In this document: positions 44,220 through 54,616 of the stretch, in pieces
Position numbering within the stretch: position 1 is the first letter of the stretch
Layout: every line of letters starts with the position of its first letter
Origin: Asterias amurensis
Taxonomy: Eukaryota > Echinodermata > Asteroidea > Forcipulatida > Asteriidae
Length of the DNA stretch: 64,000 nucleotides
NCBI RefSeq assembly: GCF_032118995.1
Contig: NC_092648.1
Location: forward strand, 4,665,001 to 4,729,000
Direction of reading: 5' to 3'
Notes under the pieces: generated by a model
Database searches by the model: none
The model's input: only the letters and a program-made list of their open reading frames with translations
Told to the model about the DNA's origin: nothing
Made by a program: the position numbers and the translations under genes

Positions 44220-45380
44220 CTTGTTCTTTTGACTGATTTGGGACCATTTTATTTTTCTGTCAATTTTTGTAAATGGGCTGTTTCGAGCCAGGATCTTTGG
44301 TTTAAAAAACTGCAAGGGGTTAAACTCGTTCTGTTGACTGATTTGGGACCATTTTATTTTTCAGCCAATTTTTAAAAATGGGCCTTTTGGGTAAGGATCT
44401 TTGGTTTAAAAATCTGCAAGGGGTTAAACTTGTTCTTTTGAATGATTTTGGATTATTAAATTTTCCGGACAATTTTAAAAAATGGGCCTTTTTGAGCCAG
44501 GATTTGGGGTTTAAAAAACTGCAAGGGGTTAAACTTGTTCTTTTGACTGGCTTCGGACCATTTTATTTTCCGGCCAATTTTTAAAAATGGGCCTTTTTGA
44601 GCCATGATTTTTGGTTTAAAAAACTACAAGGGGTTAAACTTGTTCTTTCGAATGATTTGGGACCATTTTAATTTCCGGCCAATTTTTAAAAATGGGCCTT
44701 TTTGAGCCAGGATTTTTGGTTTAAAAAACTGCAAGGGGTTAAACTTGTTCTTTCGAATGATTTGGGACCATTTTAATTTCCGGCCAATTTTTAAAAATGG
44801 GCCTTTTTGAGCCAGGATTTTGAGTTTAAAAAACCGCAAGGGGCTTAAACTTGTTCTTTCGAATGATTTGGGACCATTTTATTTTCCGGCCAATTTTTAA
44901 AAATGGGCCTTTTTGAGCCAGGATTTTTAGTTTAAAAAACTGCAAGGGGTTAAACTTGTTCTTTTGATTGGCTTGGGACCATTTTATTTTCCGGCCAATT
45001 TTTAAAAATGGGCCTTTTTGAGCTATGATTTTTGGTTTAAAAAACTGCAAGGGGTTAAACTTGTTCTTTTGATTGGCTTGGGACCATTTTATTTTCCGGC
45101 CAATTTTTAAAAATGGGCCTTTTTGAGCTATGATTTTTGGTTTAAAAAACTGCAAGGGGTTAAACTTGTTCTTTCGAATGGTTTGGGACCATTTTAATTT
45201 CCGGCCAATTTTTAAAAATGGGGCCTTTTTGAGCCAGGATTTTGAGTCCAAAAAACTGCAAAGGGGTTAAACTTGTTCTTTTGATTGGCTTGGGACCATT
45301 TTATTTTCCGGCCAATTTTTAAAAATGGGCCTTTTTGAGGCAGGATTTTGAGTTTAAATAACTGCAAGGGGTTAAACTTG
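44220..45380. repeat. 105-bp tandem array, about 11 copies
   Basis: Units contain TTTGGGACCATTTTA, CCGGCCAATTTTTAAAAATG, GGGCCTTTTTGAG, and CTGCAAGGGGTTAAACTTG. 105 bp is 35 codons, so minus-strand frames repeat a lysine-rich peptide (KIGRKLKWSQIIRKNKFNPL). It fills the spacer of the large inverted duplication. Coding is unlikely. Confidence 0.92.
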
Positions 45381-45429
45381 ATCGGCTTAAAAAAACAAGT
45401 TATTTTGGCCGATGGTGTCATGAATTTCA

Positions 45430-45640
45430 AGCCAGGGAGGGCGCTCTACATACAGGTATTAATTTGGTGGCTAAGTACGTCGTCCCACAAGAGGGCGCTG
45501 TATCAAAAACTTTTACGATCCTTTGGCGGCCGAGTACTTGCAGCCAATAGAGGGCGCTATGATGAAAACTTTTACGATCCTTTGGCTGGCGGCCGAGTAC
45601 TTACAGCCAATAGAGGGCGCTATGATGAAAACTTTTAGGC
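45430..45640. repeat. three-copy repeat, about 70 bp, with GAGGGCGCT
   Basis: GCCGAGTACTT.CAGCCAATAG and AGGGCGCTATGATGAAAAC occur twice, with an older copy before them. Confidence 0.8.
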
Positions 45641-46030
45641 AATCAAATTGATGAAAAAAAATCATGTGTTTTGTTATAGCGCCCCCTTTTGACTAAACTT
45701 TACATATTTTGCTGGAATTGACCCCCCCCCCCCACTTTTAATTATGAATGCAGGCCAGGTTCACCAGTTGATGACAGCTATTGGCTCAATAAAACCCACC
45801 CATGTACTCCAATTTAAGAAAGACATGAAACACAGACTCCATATCATTTTATTGCAGGCACAAGACAACTTTTATTTTTTACCAAGGTTTATGTTTTTAA
45901 TGACAGTAAGGGCCTAGGCTACTACAGCTGTAAAATCTTAACTAATAAGGCAATCTGTTTAAGACACAAAAGTTGCATCTGCATTTTAGCAACATTACCT
46001 GTTTGTTAATGAAATAAAAGTAAGGTTAGA
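45641..46030. other. central spacer sequence
   Basis: A C run at 45722-45733. Nothing else recognised. Confidence 0.4.
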
Positions 46031-46035
46031 ATATA

Positions 46036-46838
46036 AATGCACAGTTGCAAGCGGTTTAATAAATTTGAGTCTTAATTTTGCCTATATCATCCTGGTAAGG
46101 CTAGTTAAAAGCAGGGCCACCACGTGCAGGTCCCAGGATACCAGCCCCGACATGCTTTTGGAGATAATCAAGGCCTTCATTCTCCCACATTCAGGAGCTC
46201 CAGGTCCACCCACCCATCTGAGGGGCACGCCCTCTACTCCTACTAACGCGGTCCCATGTCCCACGGCGTAGACTATATGGAACTCCTGTTGGTCCACCAA
46301 CTGTGATCACACCAGCACCATCCTACCCGCTGTGGAGCCTGACGCACCTGTAAGATCAACTACCAGCTGTCACCCTGGCCAGGAGTCAGGATCCCACATG
46401 CCATGCGTGCACATGTCCAAGTCCCTTTTTGCAATGGAGTTTGGAATTTCCCGTGATTTTACCACCATACAATTCCAAACGATTTGAAGAGTCGCACCAC
46501 CAAGACGTCAGACGCGGTCCCTAGTCCCATGGCCTAGACTAGGAACTAACCCATTAAGTCAACCATAATTGTGATAACACCAGAGCATCCTACCCGCTGA
46601 GGAAGATGATGCACCTTTAAGATCAACCACCCGCTTTGAAACAACCGGCCGGACTGAGACCCCACATGCCACGTGCATGTGTCCAAGTCCCTTTTGGCAA
46701 TTAAGTTTGAAATTTCCCATGCTTTGTACTTCCGGATTCCAAACAATTCGAGTGCCGCACCACCAAGGCCCTAATATCGCCAAGTAGCGCATTAAAACGC
46801 ATAATATGTGCTTGCTTGCAATGGTGCACTTATATACA
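46036..46838. mobile_element. inverted-terminal-repeat element, right copy at inner boundary
   Basis: Ends TATAAATGCACAGTTGCAAG and CTTGCAATGGTGCACTTATA. It is the reverse complement relative of 43252-43834 but longer, with an internal duplicated segment (AAGTCCCTTTTTGCAATGG and AAGTCCCTTTTGGCAATTA). Confidence 0.75.
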
Positions 46839-46899
46839 GAAATGTTAACTGTTTGTTTATAATGGAAAAACATCCAAACATGTTACTGGCACATCTAGA

Positions 46900-47088
46900 A
46901 TAGTTTTCAAAATTTAAGGAAAATTACTGGATTGTTCTTTACTAAGATTTCTACAATGAACATCTAGGTTGTCCTGATGACTAGATGCTGATGTTTTCAG
47001 AGTTGCTCTCCTTTATGTAGCCTTCAGCGAGGTCAGAAGAGCTGATTCCCTCTGCATTTGATTTCGGGGTACAGCTTCATCTCTGGCT
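46900..47088 (-). pseudogene. mirrored, broken copy of the two-exon gene (exon 2)
   Basis: Minus-strand acceptor TTAATCTTTCAG matches the position of 43010. The frame reads EAVPRNQMQRESALLTSLKA then T and TAA, where the left copy continues with K. Later text still resembles the left copy (ASSHQDNLDVHC). Confidence 0.6.
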
Positions 47089-47333
47089 CTGAAAGATTAA
47101 AGTTACAGATACAAAATTGTAAAGATGCCAACAATGTTATTTATAGCAAATTCCAATGCAGATATGATTACAAACTTGAATGGACCTACTCCCAAAGCAC
47201 TGGAAGGTCTAAAATGTCTAAAATCTGGCTATGTTTAAAAGGTCTAAAATCTGGCTATGTTTAAAGCATACCGAAAAAACAACGCATACCGATTGTTTGC
47301 ATTTGTAAACCAAAATTGAAAGCAGAAACTCAC

Positions 47334-47530
47334 CCAATTCAGAAAGGTCTGGTGGGGAGGCTAACACATTAAAACAGACCCTTGCTGTCCCGATCAGGCT
47401 TCATGTTTTAGACGGGTCACGCTTCTGCCAATTAGAATTAAATACCGCCGCAGTCGGCTTTGGAGCGGAGGAAATGTGCTTCGATCGAGAAATTTTCGAA
47501 TCAATAATTGTGAGTATTACAAAAACGGCA
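47334..47530 (-). pseudogene. mirrored promoter/first-exon region of the two-exon gene
   Basis: GATCGGGACAGCAA and TTTCTGAATTGG|GTGAGTTTCTGC parallel the left copy, but the ATG is not conserved. Confidence 0.5.
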
Positions 47531-47539
47531 AAACAAAAA

Positions 47540-48300
47540 CAAACTCATAGAAATTGCAAGCAAAACTCTAATTAACAGCCCAAAAAAACAACATATGGCC
47601 CTCTTTGTATTTCAAAGTTCTAGAGTAGTATTTATGTCACTCGCCACAATTGATTGTTTCACCAAGATCTGCATGATAACATGATAACGTTTTTTTCCAG
47701 AAGAAAACCTTGTTTTTCACATTCCCATTTAAATATTGACATTCCGTTAAGTCCTTAAAAACAATAAAGTTGGCCGCTGCTTATGGTGGCCATTTTGAAT
47801 TCCCACATTACATAATATATAACACTCGGGGTCACTCACAAATCACTCTTGTGAAAACTATAGAAGCATGTAGAGAGTTTTTATTTCTAGTAAAAGACTC
47901 CCAAAATAACTTCAACTAATTTTCGTAAATCATTTCACCCAAGGTCAAATAAATGATTGCCATGGTAACAGCTGACCTTGATATTTTGTTAACAAGATGA
48001 CACTAAATAATCATTGGTTAAATCCTGGTTTTTTTTTTTTTTAATGTTGTTGAGAGTTGTCGCTTCAAGATGCAAGTGATGCAAAAAGAACAGTATTATT
48101 CAAATAAATTGCCAATATTTTGTGGTCTCAATCTTTCAATAACCTCTTCTTCTACATGTATGTCACTCCGCTCCAAATTGTTGTACTTTACAAGATTGGA
48201 GCAAGACCCTGTTATAAGCAACTTTAATTTTAGCCTACTGGCCCAATTCCTTCAATCCATCACTTTTGATACTGACGAAGGAATTGGGATTGTAGGGTTT
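47540..48300. other. intron-like sequence of the right arm
   Basis: GCTGACCTTGATATTTTG, CAATCATTGGTTAAA.. and CACTTTTGATACTGACGAAGG are inverted matches to left-arm introns (37300-37600, 41340-41900). No exon. Confidence 0.45.
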
Positions 48301-48308
48301 CAATTTAC

Positions 48309-48401
48309 CTGTTTGCAGATAAGGTAGTTCTTTATGACAGGTTGATGATGATTAGTGGGTCTCAGACATATTGTTGACACTAGATGTTTTGAAGACTGGA
48401 G
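48309..48401 (-). pseudogene. exon-array exon, type B, right arm
   Basis: Minus-strand acceptor ACCCATATACAG, donor GCAAACAG|GTAAAT. The family frame reads SSLQNI then stop. Clear inverted counterpart of 37126-37220. Confidence 0.55.
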
Positions 48402-48737
48402 CTGTATATGGGTAAACAAAAGAAAGACACTTTTTGTTAAAAAATAAAACACCCCAAATTATCCACCTTACTTAGTTTGTCGCAGCACCATCAAGAAAAC
48501 AGGCAAATCCAAAGATTACCCTTTTTCCCACTTAACACTTCCTGCAACAATACTGGTGTCATCAATTCTGAGAAGATTGCAAAACTTTTTTATTGCAAAT
48601 CTCTGCTTGTTTAACTTTAGTAACAATGTTACTAGAGCTGTTGAATTTGAGCAACAAAGATTATTATTACTCTATCACTATATTATTTTATCAATATAAA
48701 CCACAAGGGAAACTGACTGGGTAAATTTTGAAATGAT
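48402..48737. other. intron-like sequence of the right arm
   Basis: Nothing recognised. Confidence 0.4.
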
Positions 48738-48870
48738 TTTTGGGGTTGAACAAAGAATTGACTAGAGTTGATTCGAACCAACGACCTCCGGATTAACATG
48801 CCGGCGCTCTACCAACTGAGCTATCTAGCCCTATATTGGCGGTGTCCCTATTTTGTCAATATCTTTGTTC
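48738..48870 (-). repeat. tRNA-derived SINE with a near-complete tRNA fold
   Basis: At 48760-48830 (minus) the acceptor stem GGCTAGA / TCTAGTC pairs with one G-U, the D stem GCTC/GAGC pairs, and the 7-base anticodon loop ATGTTAA places GTT (Asn) at 34-36. The T stem lacks one base. Shared flanks with 40183-40330 show it is a SINE copy, not a tRNA gene. Confidence 0.75.
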
Positions 48871-49300
48871 TTTGTCAAATTCCTTTAGAACTCTGTTCAA
48901 TTTAGCGTATCGTCATTTTTTTTTGTGACACTTGAATGATTATTTTGTAAAATCAAATGATGCAACATTACATTTGACTAATCCTAAAACAAAATCGAAA
49001 GACCCTTCTTAGTAGCATTTGATTTCGCGCGAAATAGAATAGCTTGATGGTTAAATTGGCAGCTCATTTGCAAAACCTGACCAAGAAAACCTATTTTAAA
49101 CAGCTACCTGAGCGGAATGTTTTCAACGGAAATGGTATTTTAACTTGTTTATAATGCACTTGTTCACCATTTTAATGTAATTTTGATATGTGTACACTTC
49201 TGAATTTTTCATAATTATCGATTAAAAAATCAGGCCCCAACCGAAAGCTTTTGAAAAACTAAAAACACTTCTGCCGTTGAGAGCGCGCGTCAAAGGACAA
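48871..49300. other. AT-rich sequence, nothing recognised
   Basis: No feature supported. Confidence 0.4.
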
Positions 49301-49308
49301 TGCTGCTG

Positions 49309-49391
49309 ACGTCATCTCTGGGAGCTTGCTTTGTTATGCCTCCACGCTGTAACAAAGGGGCTTTACAAATTAGAGCTCCCAGAGATGACGT
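49309..49391. repeat. 18-bp perfect inverted repeat containing ACGTCATCTCTGGGAGCT
   Basis: Arms 49309-49326 and 49374-49391 are exact inverted copies around a 47-base loop, which itself has TTTGTTA / TAACAAA. The left arm overlaps TGACGTCA, the CRE consensus. It could be a small element or a cruciform/regulatory site. Confidence 0.7.
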
Positions 49392-49613
49392 TTTGAGAGT
49401 GATTACGTAACAGGGCTTTTCGCAAATCTCTTAGAAAAGCCCTGGATAAGGGCATTCAAAATGATTGTTTTTTTACACAATTGAAATCTTTTTATAGTCG
49501 TATGACTCGATTTCCCTATTCTTTGAAAACATTTTGAGTGAATTTCAGCAAAGTTTACGACTTGACATATTCATTCAAGCAGGTCTTTAAAGGTTTCCTT
49601 TTTAGGAAATTAC

Positions 49614-49705
49614 CTCACTGGAGAGTACTTGAACCTCATTCACCACAGGCCAGACTTGAAAGCCTACTTTTGATGGGTAGATCTCTTTATAAATGGAAAG
49701 CCTTG
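49614..49705 (-). CDS. candidate exon, type A, right arm, open in family frame
   Basis: Minus-strand acceptor TTTTTATTGCAG, donor AGTGAG|GTAATT. Entering in phase 1, all 30 codons are open: RLSIYKEIYPSKVGFQVWPV then VNEVQVLSSE. It keeps K-E-I-Y-P-S and, unlike most type A copies, no stop. Phase 1 entry is what the first exon at 56951-57035 supplies. Confidence 0.5.
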
Positions 49706-49847
49706 CTGCAATAAAAATGAAATAAGCATTTCGAGAATTAAGTGTTAAAGAATGTTATTTATCAATACCATAGTATGTCAGAATGCTTTAACCTTAGAAT
49801 TTTTTTTAAGGTTAAGTAAAAAGGGATCTTTTTGTTGTTGCTGCAAC

Positions 49848-50474
49848 CATGGAGGAAGGAATAGAAGGAGCTCGAACGACCCGCAAAACCGCAGAGTAAC
49901 AAAAAAATACCCTGACAATGCCCCCGTCTAACCAGTGGAAAAAGATAGGAGACCTCCAGCTGGACGGCCGATTAACGAGCAGGATTAGATTTCTTTGTAC
50001 AGAACGTACGGTAACGCTGCTCTGCACCGTTGCCTTTGTGTACAGTTGAATCATTGGAGACAAGAATTGTGAATACACACGTTTTCATTTACCATTTGTG
50101 GTGTTTCACTGAAACATCATGGCATATTTTTTCATTTTTTGTGAATTACTGGTCACTAGTGGTGGTTCAAAATTTGGGTATAAGCACACGAGGGTGGTTG
50201 GTATTCAATTGTGTTTTTCGATTTGGTGAGCACAAGTGTACACAATTTTTAACAGGTCTCAAAAAAGTTGTTTTTCTGTATTATATCCATACGACATACA
50301 ACACCACGGTTGAGTGAAGAACCAAGTGCGCACGCAGAAACTAACATACGCCAGGTCGCCCATTGTCTGTATAAGGTATGTGGGTGATTACGAGGTGTTG
50401 TTAAACGACCGCGATACCGCACGTTCGACTTTTGATGTCCCTTCGTTCGAGCTCCTTCTATTCCTTCCTCCATG
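49848..50474. mobile_element. element with 32-bp perfect inverted ends
   Basis: Arms 49848-49879 and 50443-50474 are exact inverted copies starting CATGGAGGAAGGAATAGAAG. Read inward, each arm would begin MEEGIEGAR, but downstream text differs. About 627 bp; GCTGCAACC / GCTGCAACA just outside the arms may extend the repeat. No transposase seen. Confidence 0.6.
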
Positions 50475-50479
50475 CTGCA

Positions 50480-51129
50480 ACATAGCCAGAGCAACAGGGC
50501 TTTTGGGAGATGGGAGATTGGGAAATGCCTAAAAAACTAGTATCGACTTCATTATCAGTGAACCAGGGAACACATCCAAGTCTACAATACAACCTTGGAA
50601 GTCGTCAGTCAGTTTCCCTTGTGGTTTTATTACTTGATATTTGAAAAATGAAACCAGTGATCCCTTTGCTGCTGCTTCCCTGGTTGTATTGTCAGGTCTT
50701 GAATTTAACACTGGACCAGCAGGTCCAAGGCCAGAGATTTTAGCATCAGGCCAGTGAACTTACGACTGAACAAGTCTGGCAGTCTTGTGTTTACAAACAC
50801 TTTGTTGCATTTTTCATTTAAACAGATAAATACAAATAATATTGTTCAAATCTGTCCCATAAGTAAAATAAGATTAATCTTCACTTAGTGCTTGATCCAA
50901 AAACAGCTAAAAACTCATATTTCATGTAATGTGTAGATAGGGTAATTCTTTCATCTTGATTCAGGTCTTGAAAGAAATGTTATGGTCTAAAAAAAGTTTT
51001 GAGCTACAGCCCTACAGTCTTGTGGATTTTTCTCCCAAAGTCGAGCCCTGATTGTAGACCTGGGTGCGATCCAGATATATGGCAGTTACATTTTCTATGG
51101 CTTCTTATTGGCAACCCCCGAACAAAATA
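50480..51129. other. non-coding sequence of the right arm
   Basis: No feature recognised. Confidence 0.4.
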
Positions 51130-51245
51130 AATATCAATGGCAAAATAGGGAGACAGTGTCAACATTAGGGCTTAATAACTCAGTTGGAAACTGCTGGCAT
51201 GCTAATCTGGGGGTGGCAGGTTCAAGTGCTGATCTTGTCATTTTT
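51130..51245 (+). repeat. tRNA-derived SINE, + strand copy
   Basis: A box TAACTCAGTTGG, GCATGCTAATCTGG in the anticodon arm, B box GGTTCAAGTGC; same family as 48738-48870 in the opposite orientation. Confidence 0.7.
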
Positions 51246-51249
51246 TATT

Positions 51250-51730
51250 AGTTCCACCTACAAATGGAGAACAGCTCCAACCTACTGATTGTTTACATTA
51301 TGTAAATTTGCTTCGCATTTCGTGTGAAGTATAGACCATGTGAACTTTGTTCACAATAAGTGTGACCTTGTGCATTCTTTGGGTATTCTGGCAGGCAATA
51401 TACTGCACTGATCCTATGGGAAAGTTGACATTTGTGTCATAATTTCCACATAAATCCAAGAGTTATGAAAGTAAAAGCTGGACAGGGTTTGAGATGTGCC
51501 CCCTTTCATCATATCAAAAGTTGATGGGCTAGACAGTGCAATCTCCATAAAATACAAGATTTTTATGTTTTGTAATCTTCTATAGGCTGTGTACAAAATG
51601 CAGGAAGTCCAGGCTCTGTGGCTCTTTTGTAAACATGTGATGTCACAGGTCACATCGTCTATATAAACCAGGCTTAACTAGAAAGTTTTACTTGGGTATA
51701 ACTTTTAAAACTTTATTTTTAAGGAATTTA
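51250..51730. other. intron-like sequence of the right arm
   Basis: Nothing recognised. Confidence 0.4.
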
Positions 51731-51731
51731 C

Positions 51732-51805
51732 CTCTGGAAAGTGCTATCCGCTCCTTTATAGGCCAGTCTTCAGCATCCAATTGTTGACGGGTAGATCTCT
51801 TTTGG
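51732..51805 (-). pseudogene. exon-array exon, type A, right arm, weak acceptor
   Basis: Donor TCCAGAG|GTAAAT is good, but the upstream text (ACACTGATGTTCCAAAAG) is a poor acceptor. The family frame reads KEIYPSTIGC then stop; another frame is open (KRSTRQQLDAEDWPIKERIA). Confidence 0.4.
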
Positions 51806-51809
51806 AACA

Positions 51810-52170
51810 TCAGTGTTTAAAATCATCATTCAATAAAACACATTAGATTCAGATAGATTGGTTTCACCTGAGGATTTGTTTTGTATTTTCAAATGAAACT
51901 AAATGAAGTAAAAAGCCCCCACCTAAATAGGTCTTGGAGGAGGTTGTGCTTAACAGGATTATTTAGAAAAGTGGAATCCAAATACCCCGCAAGCATCCCT
52001 AATTATTGGGGATGACAGAGATGCCTAAAAACAATCTCTTCAGGGTGCAGTGTTGAATAATCTTTATTAAAATTGTCGAAAGCCTTAACAATCTGATTCC
52101 TCTACAATTATCTATTATCTAGAAACCTCTGTTTGTGTGTAATTATTCAGAATGTACTTAAAGGAATTTA
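51810..52170. other. intron-like sequence of the right arm
   Basis: Nothing recognised. Confidence 0.4.
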
Positions 52171-52171
52171 C

Positions 52172-52261
52172 CTTTTAAATGAGATTACTTGTATAGTTCC
52201 TTCATCATAGGCCAGTCTGTCTGGACATCTTCTTGATGACGCGTAGATTGCTTTGGAGATA
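52172..52261 (-). CDS. candidate exon, type A, right arm, open
   Basis: Minus-strand acceptor TTTGTGTTGCAG, donor TAAAAG|GTAAAT. After one base the frame is open: ISKAIYASSRRCPDRLAYDE then GTIQVISFK. I-S-K-x-I-Y-x-S-x-R-R-C fits the motif. Confidence 0.45.
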
Positions 52262-52269
52262 CTGCAACA

Positions 52270-52840
52270 CAAACAAAATACAGTTTGAAACATTAGCATT
52301 TAAGAACAATGTCAATCATTAAAACAGTTTAATTCAAATAAATTCCCCAAGGACTTGTTTTTGTACTTTCAATCAAAGATAAATGTAGAAAACCAACACT
52401 GAAAACAGGATTTTGGAGGAAATTGTGCTGAACAGGATTATTTTGAATTGAATGTTGTAATAAAAATAACGAGCAAAAATTTCATAAGAGATGTCTAATG
52501 CCTGAAAGAGTTCTCTTGGTGCTGGTATAATGAACTTAATTATCAGTAAGCTCTCAGAATAATTATAAGGACAAAATGGCATGGAAGTGGTTAATTATAA
52601 AAAGCCGAAGGTAAACTATTGATACGCATAATATATATGTGTGTGTTTAAAATGGAGCAACTTGAGGAACTATTATTGAAAACTCTAAATAAAAAAACAG
52701 AAAACTGGAACCCAGTCGGATTTAGATCACAATTTCTTATACTTTAAGAAAACTTCTGCTACAAACAACAGACAATCTGCACACAGAAGCATGGTTGAAA
52801 ACCTCAGAAATGCAAAAGTGAAATGGAAGACTTTTGAGAC
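52270..52840. other. intron-like sequence of the right arm
   Basis: Nothing recognised. Confidence 0.4.
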
Positions 52841-52843
52841 GCT

Positions 52844-52935
52844 GGTGGCAGCAGACTTAATGGTCCTCTTGTGCAGCTCTGAGCATGCGCGCACGTGCTC
52901 AGTATTGCTCTCGTATGAGCATGCGCACTGCTGGC
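52844..52935. mobile_element. fragment of the TGGCAGCAGACTTA MITE
   Basis: Left end GGTGGCAGCAGACTTA and the CTCTGAGCATGCGC core match 42091-42189; the right end is lost or rearranged (GAGCATGCGCACTGCTGGC). Confidence 0.55.
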
Positions 52936-53039
52936 GAGAACCTTCAATACAGACCGTCCAAAAGTCTCCAATTGGAAAATGGTGCATACTGATTGCTCGA
53001 TCATGTAAACTGGCTTCTCATTTAATTCCATGTGAATTA

Positions 53040-53285
53040 TGAAGATTCTCTCCCCCACCCCCAAGGGCTAAAATGGGGTACCTGTAAGGGCAGAGATGGT
53101 TGATTGAGTAGCTTGAAGCGTGGTAACTCGCAGCACCGGCGGTATACTCCCCAGGGGGAGCTGAGATGGTTTAAGCAGTGAAATATATGGACCGGTGACC
53201 AGGGGTAATAATGTCAGAGCGCTTTGATATGCCCTTCAGGGTGTGATAAAGTGCTATACAAAAATCAATAATTATATTACTATTA
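53040..53285 (+). repeat. SINE/LINE 3' body and tail
   Basis: ACTCCCCAGGGGGAGCTGAG, GAGCGCTTTGATATGC and GTGATAAAGTGCTATAC followed by ATT repeats. The last part matches the tail of the tRNA-Leu SINE at 29816-30165. No tRNA head visible. Confidence 0.7.
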
Positions 53286-53365
53286 TTATTGTGGCAACAC
53301 AGCCCCTTTAACTAGCAAGCTCTATTTGGGTGTTTTGATTAAAACTTACGTTTTTAATAATTTAC

Positions 53366-53441
53366 CTGCAATGGAAAGTGCTCGCAGCTCATCTATTTGT
53401 TGATGGGTAGATCTCTTTGGAGATGAAGATGGCAAGTCTTC
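53366..53441 (-). pseudogene. exon-array exon, type A, right arm, outermost seen
   Basis: Minus-strand acceptor TTTGTGCTTCAG, donor ATTGCAG|GTAAAT. The phase 1 family frame reads RLAIFISKEIYPSTNR then stop; phase 0 is open (EDLPSSSPKRSTHQQIDELR, ALSIA). It has the same position in the array as the left-arm type A exons. Confidence 0.45.
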
Positions 53442-53661
53442 CTGAAGCACAAATAAATGGAGAATGAAGGAAATCAGGATTATTACAGATGCTGCAAAAA
53501 ACAACAAGAACAAATTGGGTTTTGGGCGTATTGCCTGAAAACAATCTCTTCATAGTGGTGTGGTATGAATTGTTAGCAGCGAGCTCTCAGAATGAATTTT
53601 ATAGCAAATAGCATGCACACAATTTTATTACAAAGGCCACTATTTAGTATTGATAATTGCG

Positions 53662-54029
53662 TTAAAGCCATTATACATTTTTGGAACAGGAAAAAAAAAG
53701 TTCACAGATTTACAAATAACTTACAGGGTTTACAGAAGGTAATGATAAAAGACTTCTCTTGAAATTATTCCATAAAATGCTTTACTTTTTGAGAAAACAT
53801 TAAAACAATTATCAATTCTCGACAACAAGAATTATGGATTATAGTAAACACATGTCATACACGGCGAAACGTGCGGAAACAAAGGTGGGTTTTCCTGTTA
53901 TTTTCTCCCGACTCCGATGATCGATTGAGCCTAAATTTTCACAGGTTTGTTATTTTATATATAAGTTGTGATACACGAAGTGTGGGCCTTTGGACAATAA
54001 TGTTTACCGAAAGTGTCCAATGGCTTTAA
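53662..54029 (+). mobile_element. TTAA-flanked MITE, CCATTATACA family, copy 2
   Basis: TTAAAGCCATTATACATTT at the left; AGTGTCCAATGGCTTTAA at the right. Reverse relative of 2334-2708. Confidence 0.75.
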
Positions 54030-54585
54030 AGGAACTTGAATCTCTAAACTCTAACAGTAAACATGGAACCCAATCTATGAAGTTAGTCCAAGCTCCTTAC
54101 ACTGTAGATTCATATAAAGTGCTTTTAGCTTGTTGTTTTTTTGAAGGCTCAGTAAGCAAAAAACAAACGCTGAAAAAATTATGTAAACAACAGTGACCTG
54201 CGAAAATTTGGGTCATTGTATTTCTGCAAAAACAAGAGCAGCAGGGGCTTGGGAGTTGTCCTGAAGAAAAAAATCTACCTAGCAATGTGATGGGCCATTC
54301 CCCCCCAGCCTATTGACCAGAAAGTTTACAAGACCAATTCAGATGAGAATAAACTAAAAAGAGGCCTCACTCTTACCGCTTTACTTATAGTGCTGTAGCA
54401 ACGCTATGTATCGTGGGACGTGAAAATGTCATTTTTTGATGATGCTTTTAAAAAAGGAAATGCAAGCATTATGAATGTATATTGAGTGTGTGGGGAAAGT
54501 TTTGGTAGTGTAGTACAAAAGAAACTTTAGTTATTGCTGGCTAACGGTCAGTTTCACCTATCAACGCTGATTTGAAAAACGTGTG
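54030..54585. other. non-coding sequence
   Basis: No gene recognised; a short 68-codon frame has no family features. Confidence 0.4.
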
Positions 54586-54616
54586 GCGTTTAGGAGGCCC
54601 AAAATATTAAGACCCC

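Noticed and set aside
44826..45251. 141-codon Lys-rich frame with 35-residue repeat
   Set aside because: Product of a 105-bp tandem array in an AT-rich spacer.
46559..46873. 104-codon minus-strand frame as a gene
   Set aside because: It lies inside a terminal-inverted-repeat element, and the related copy at 43252-43834 does not keep the frame.
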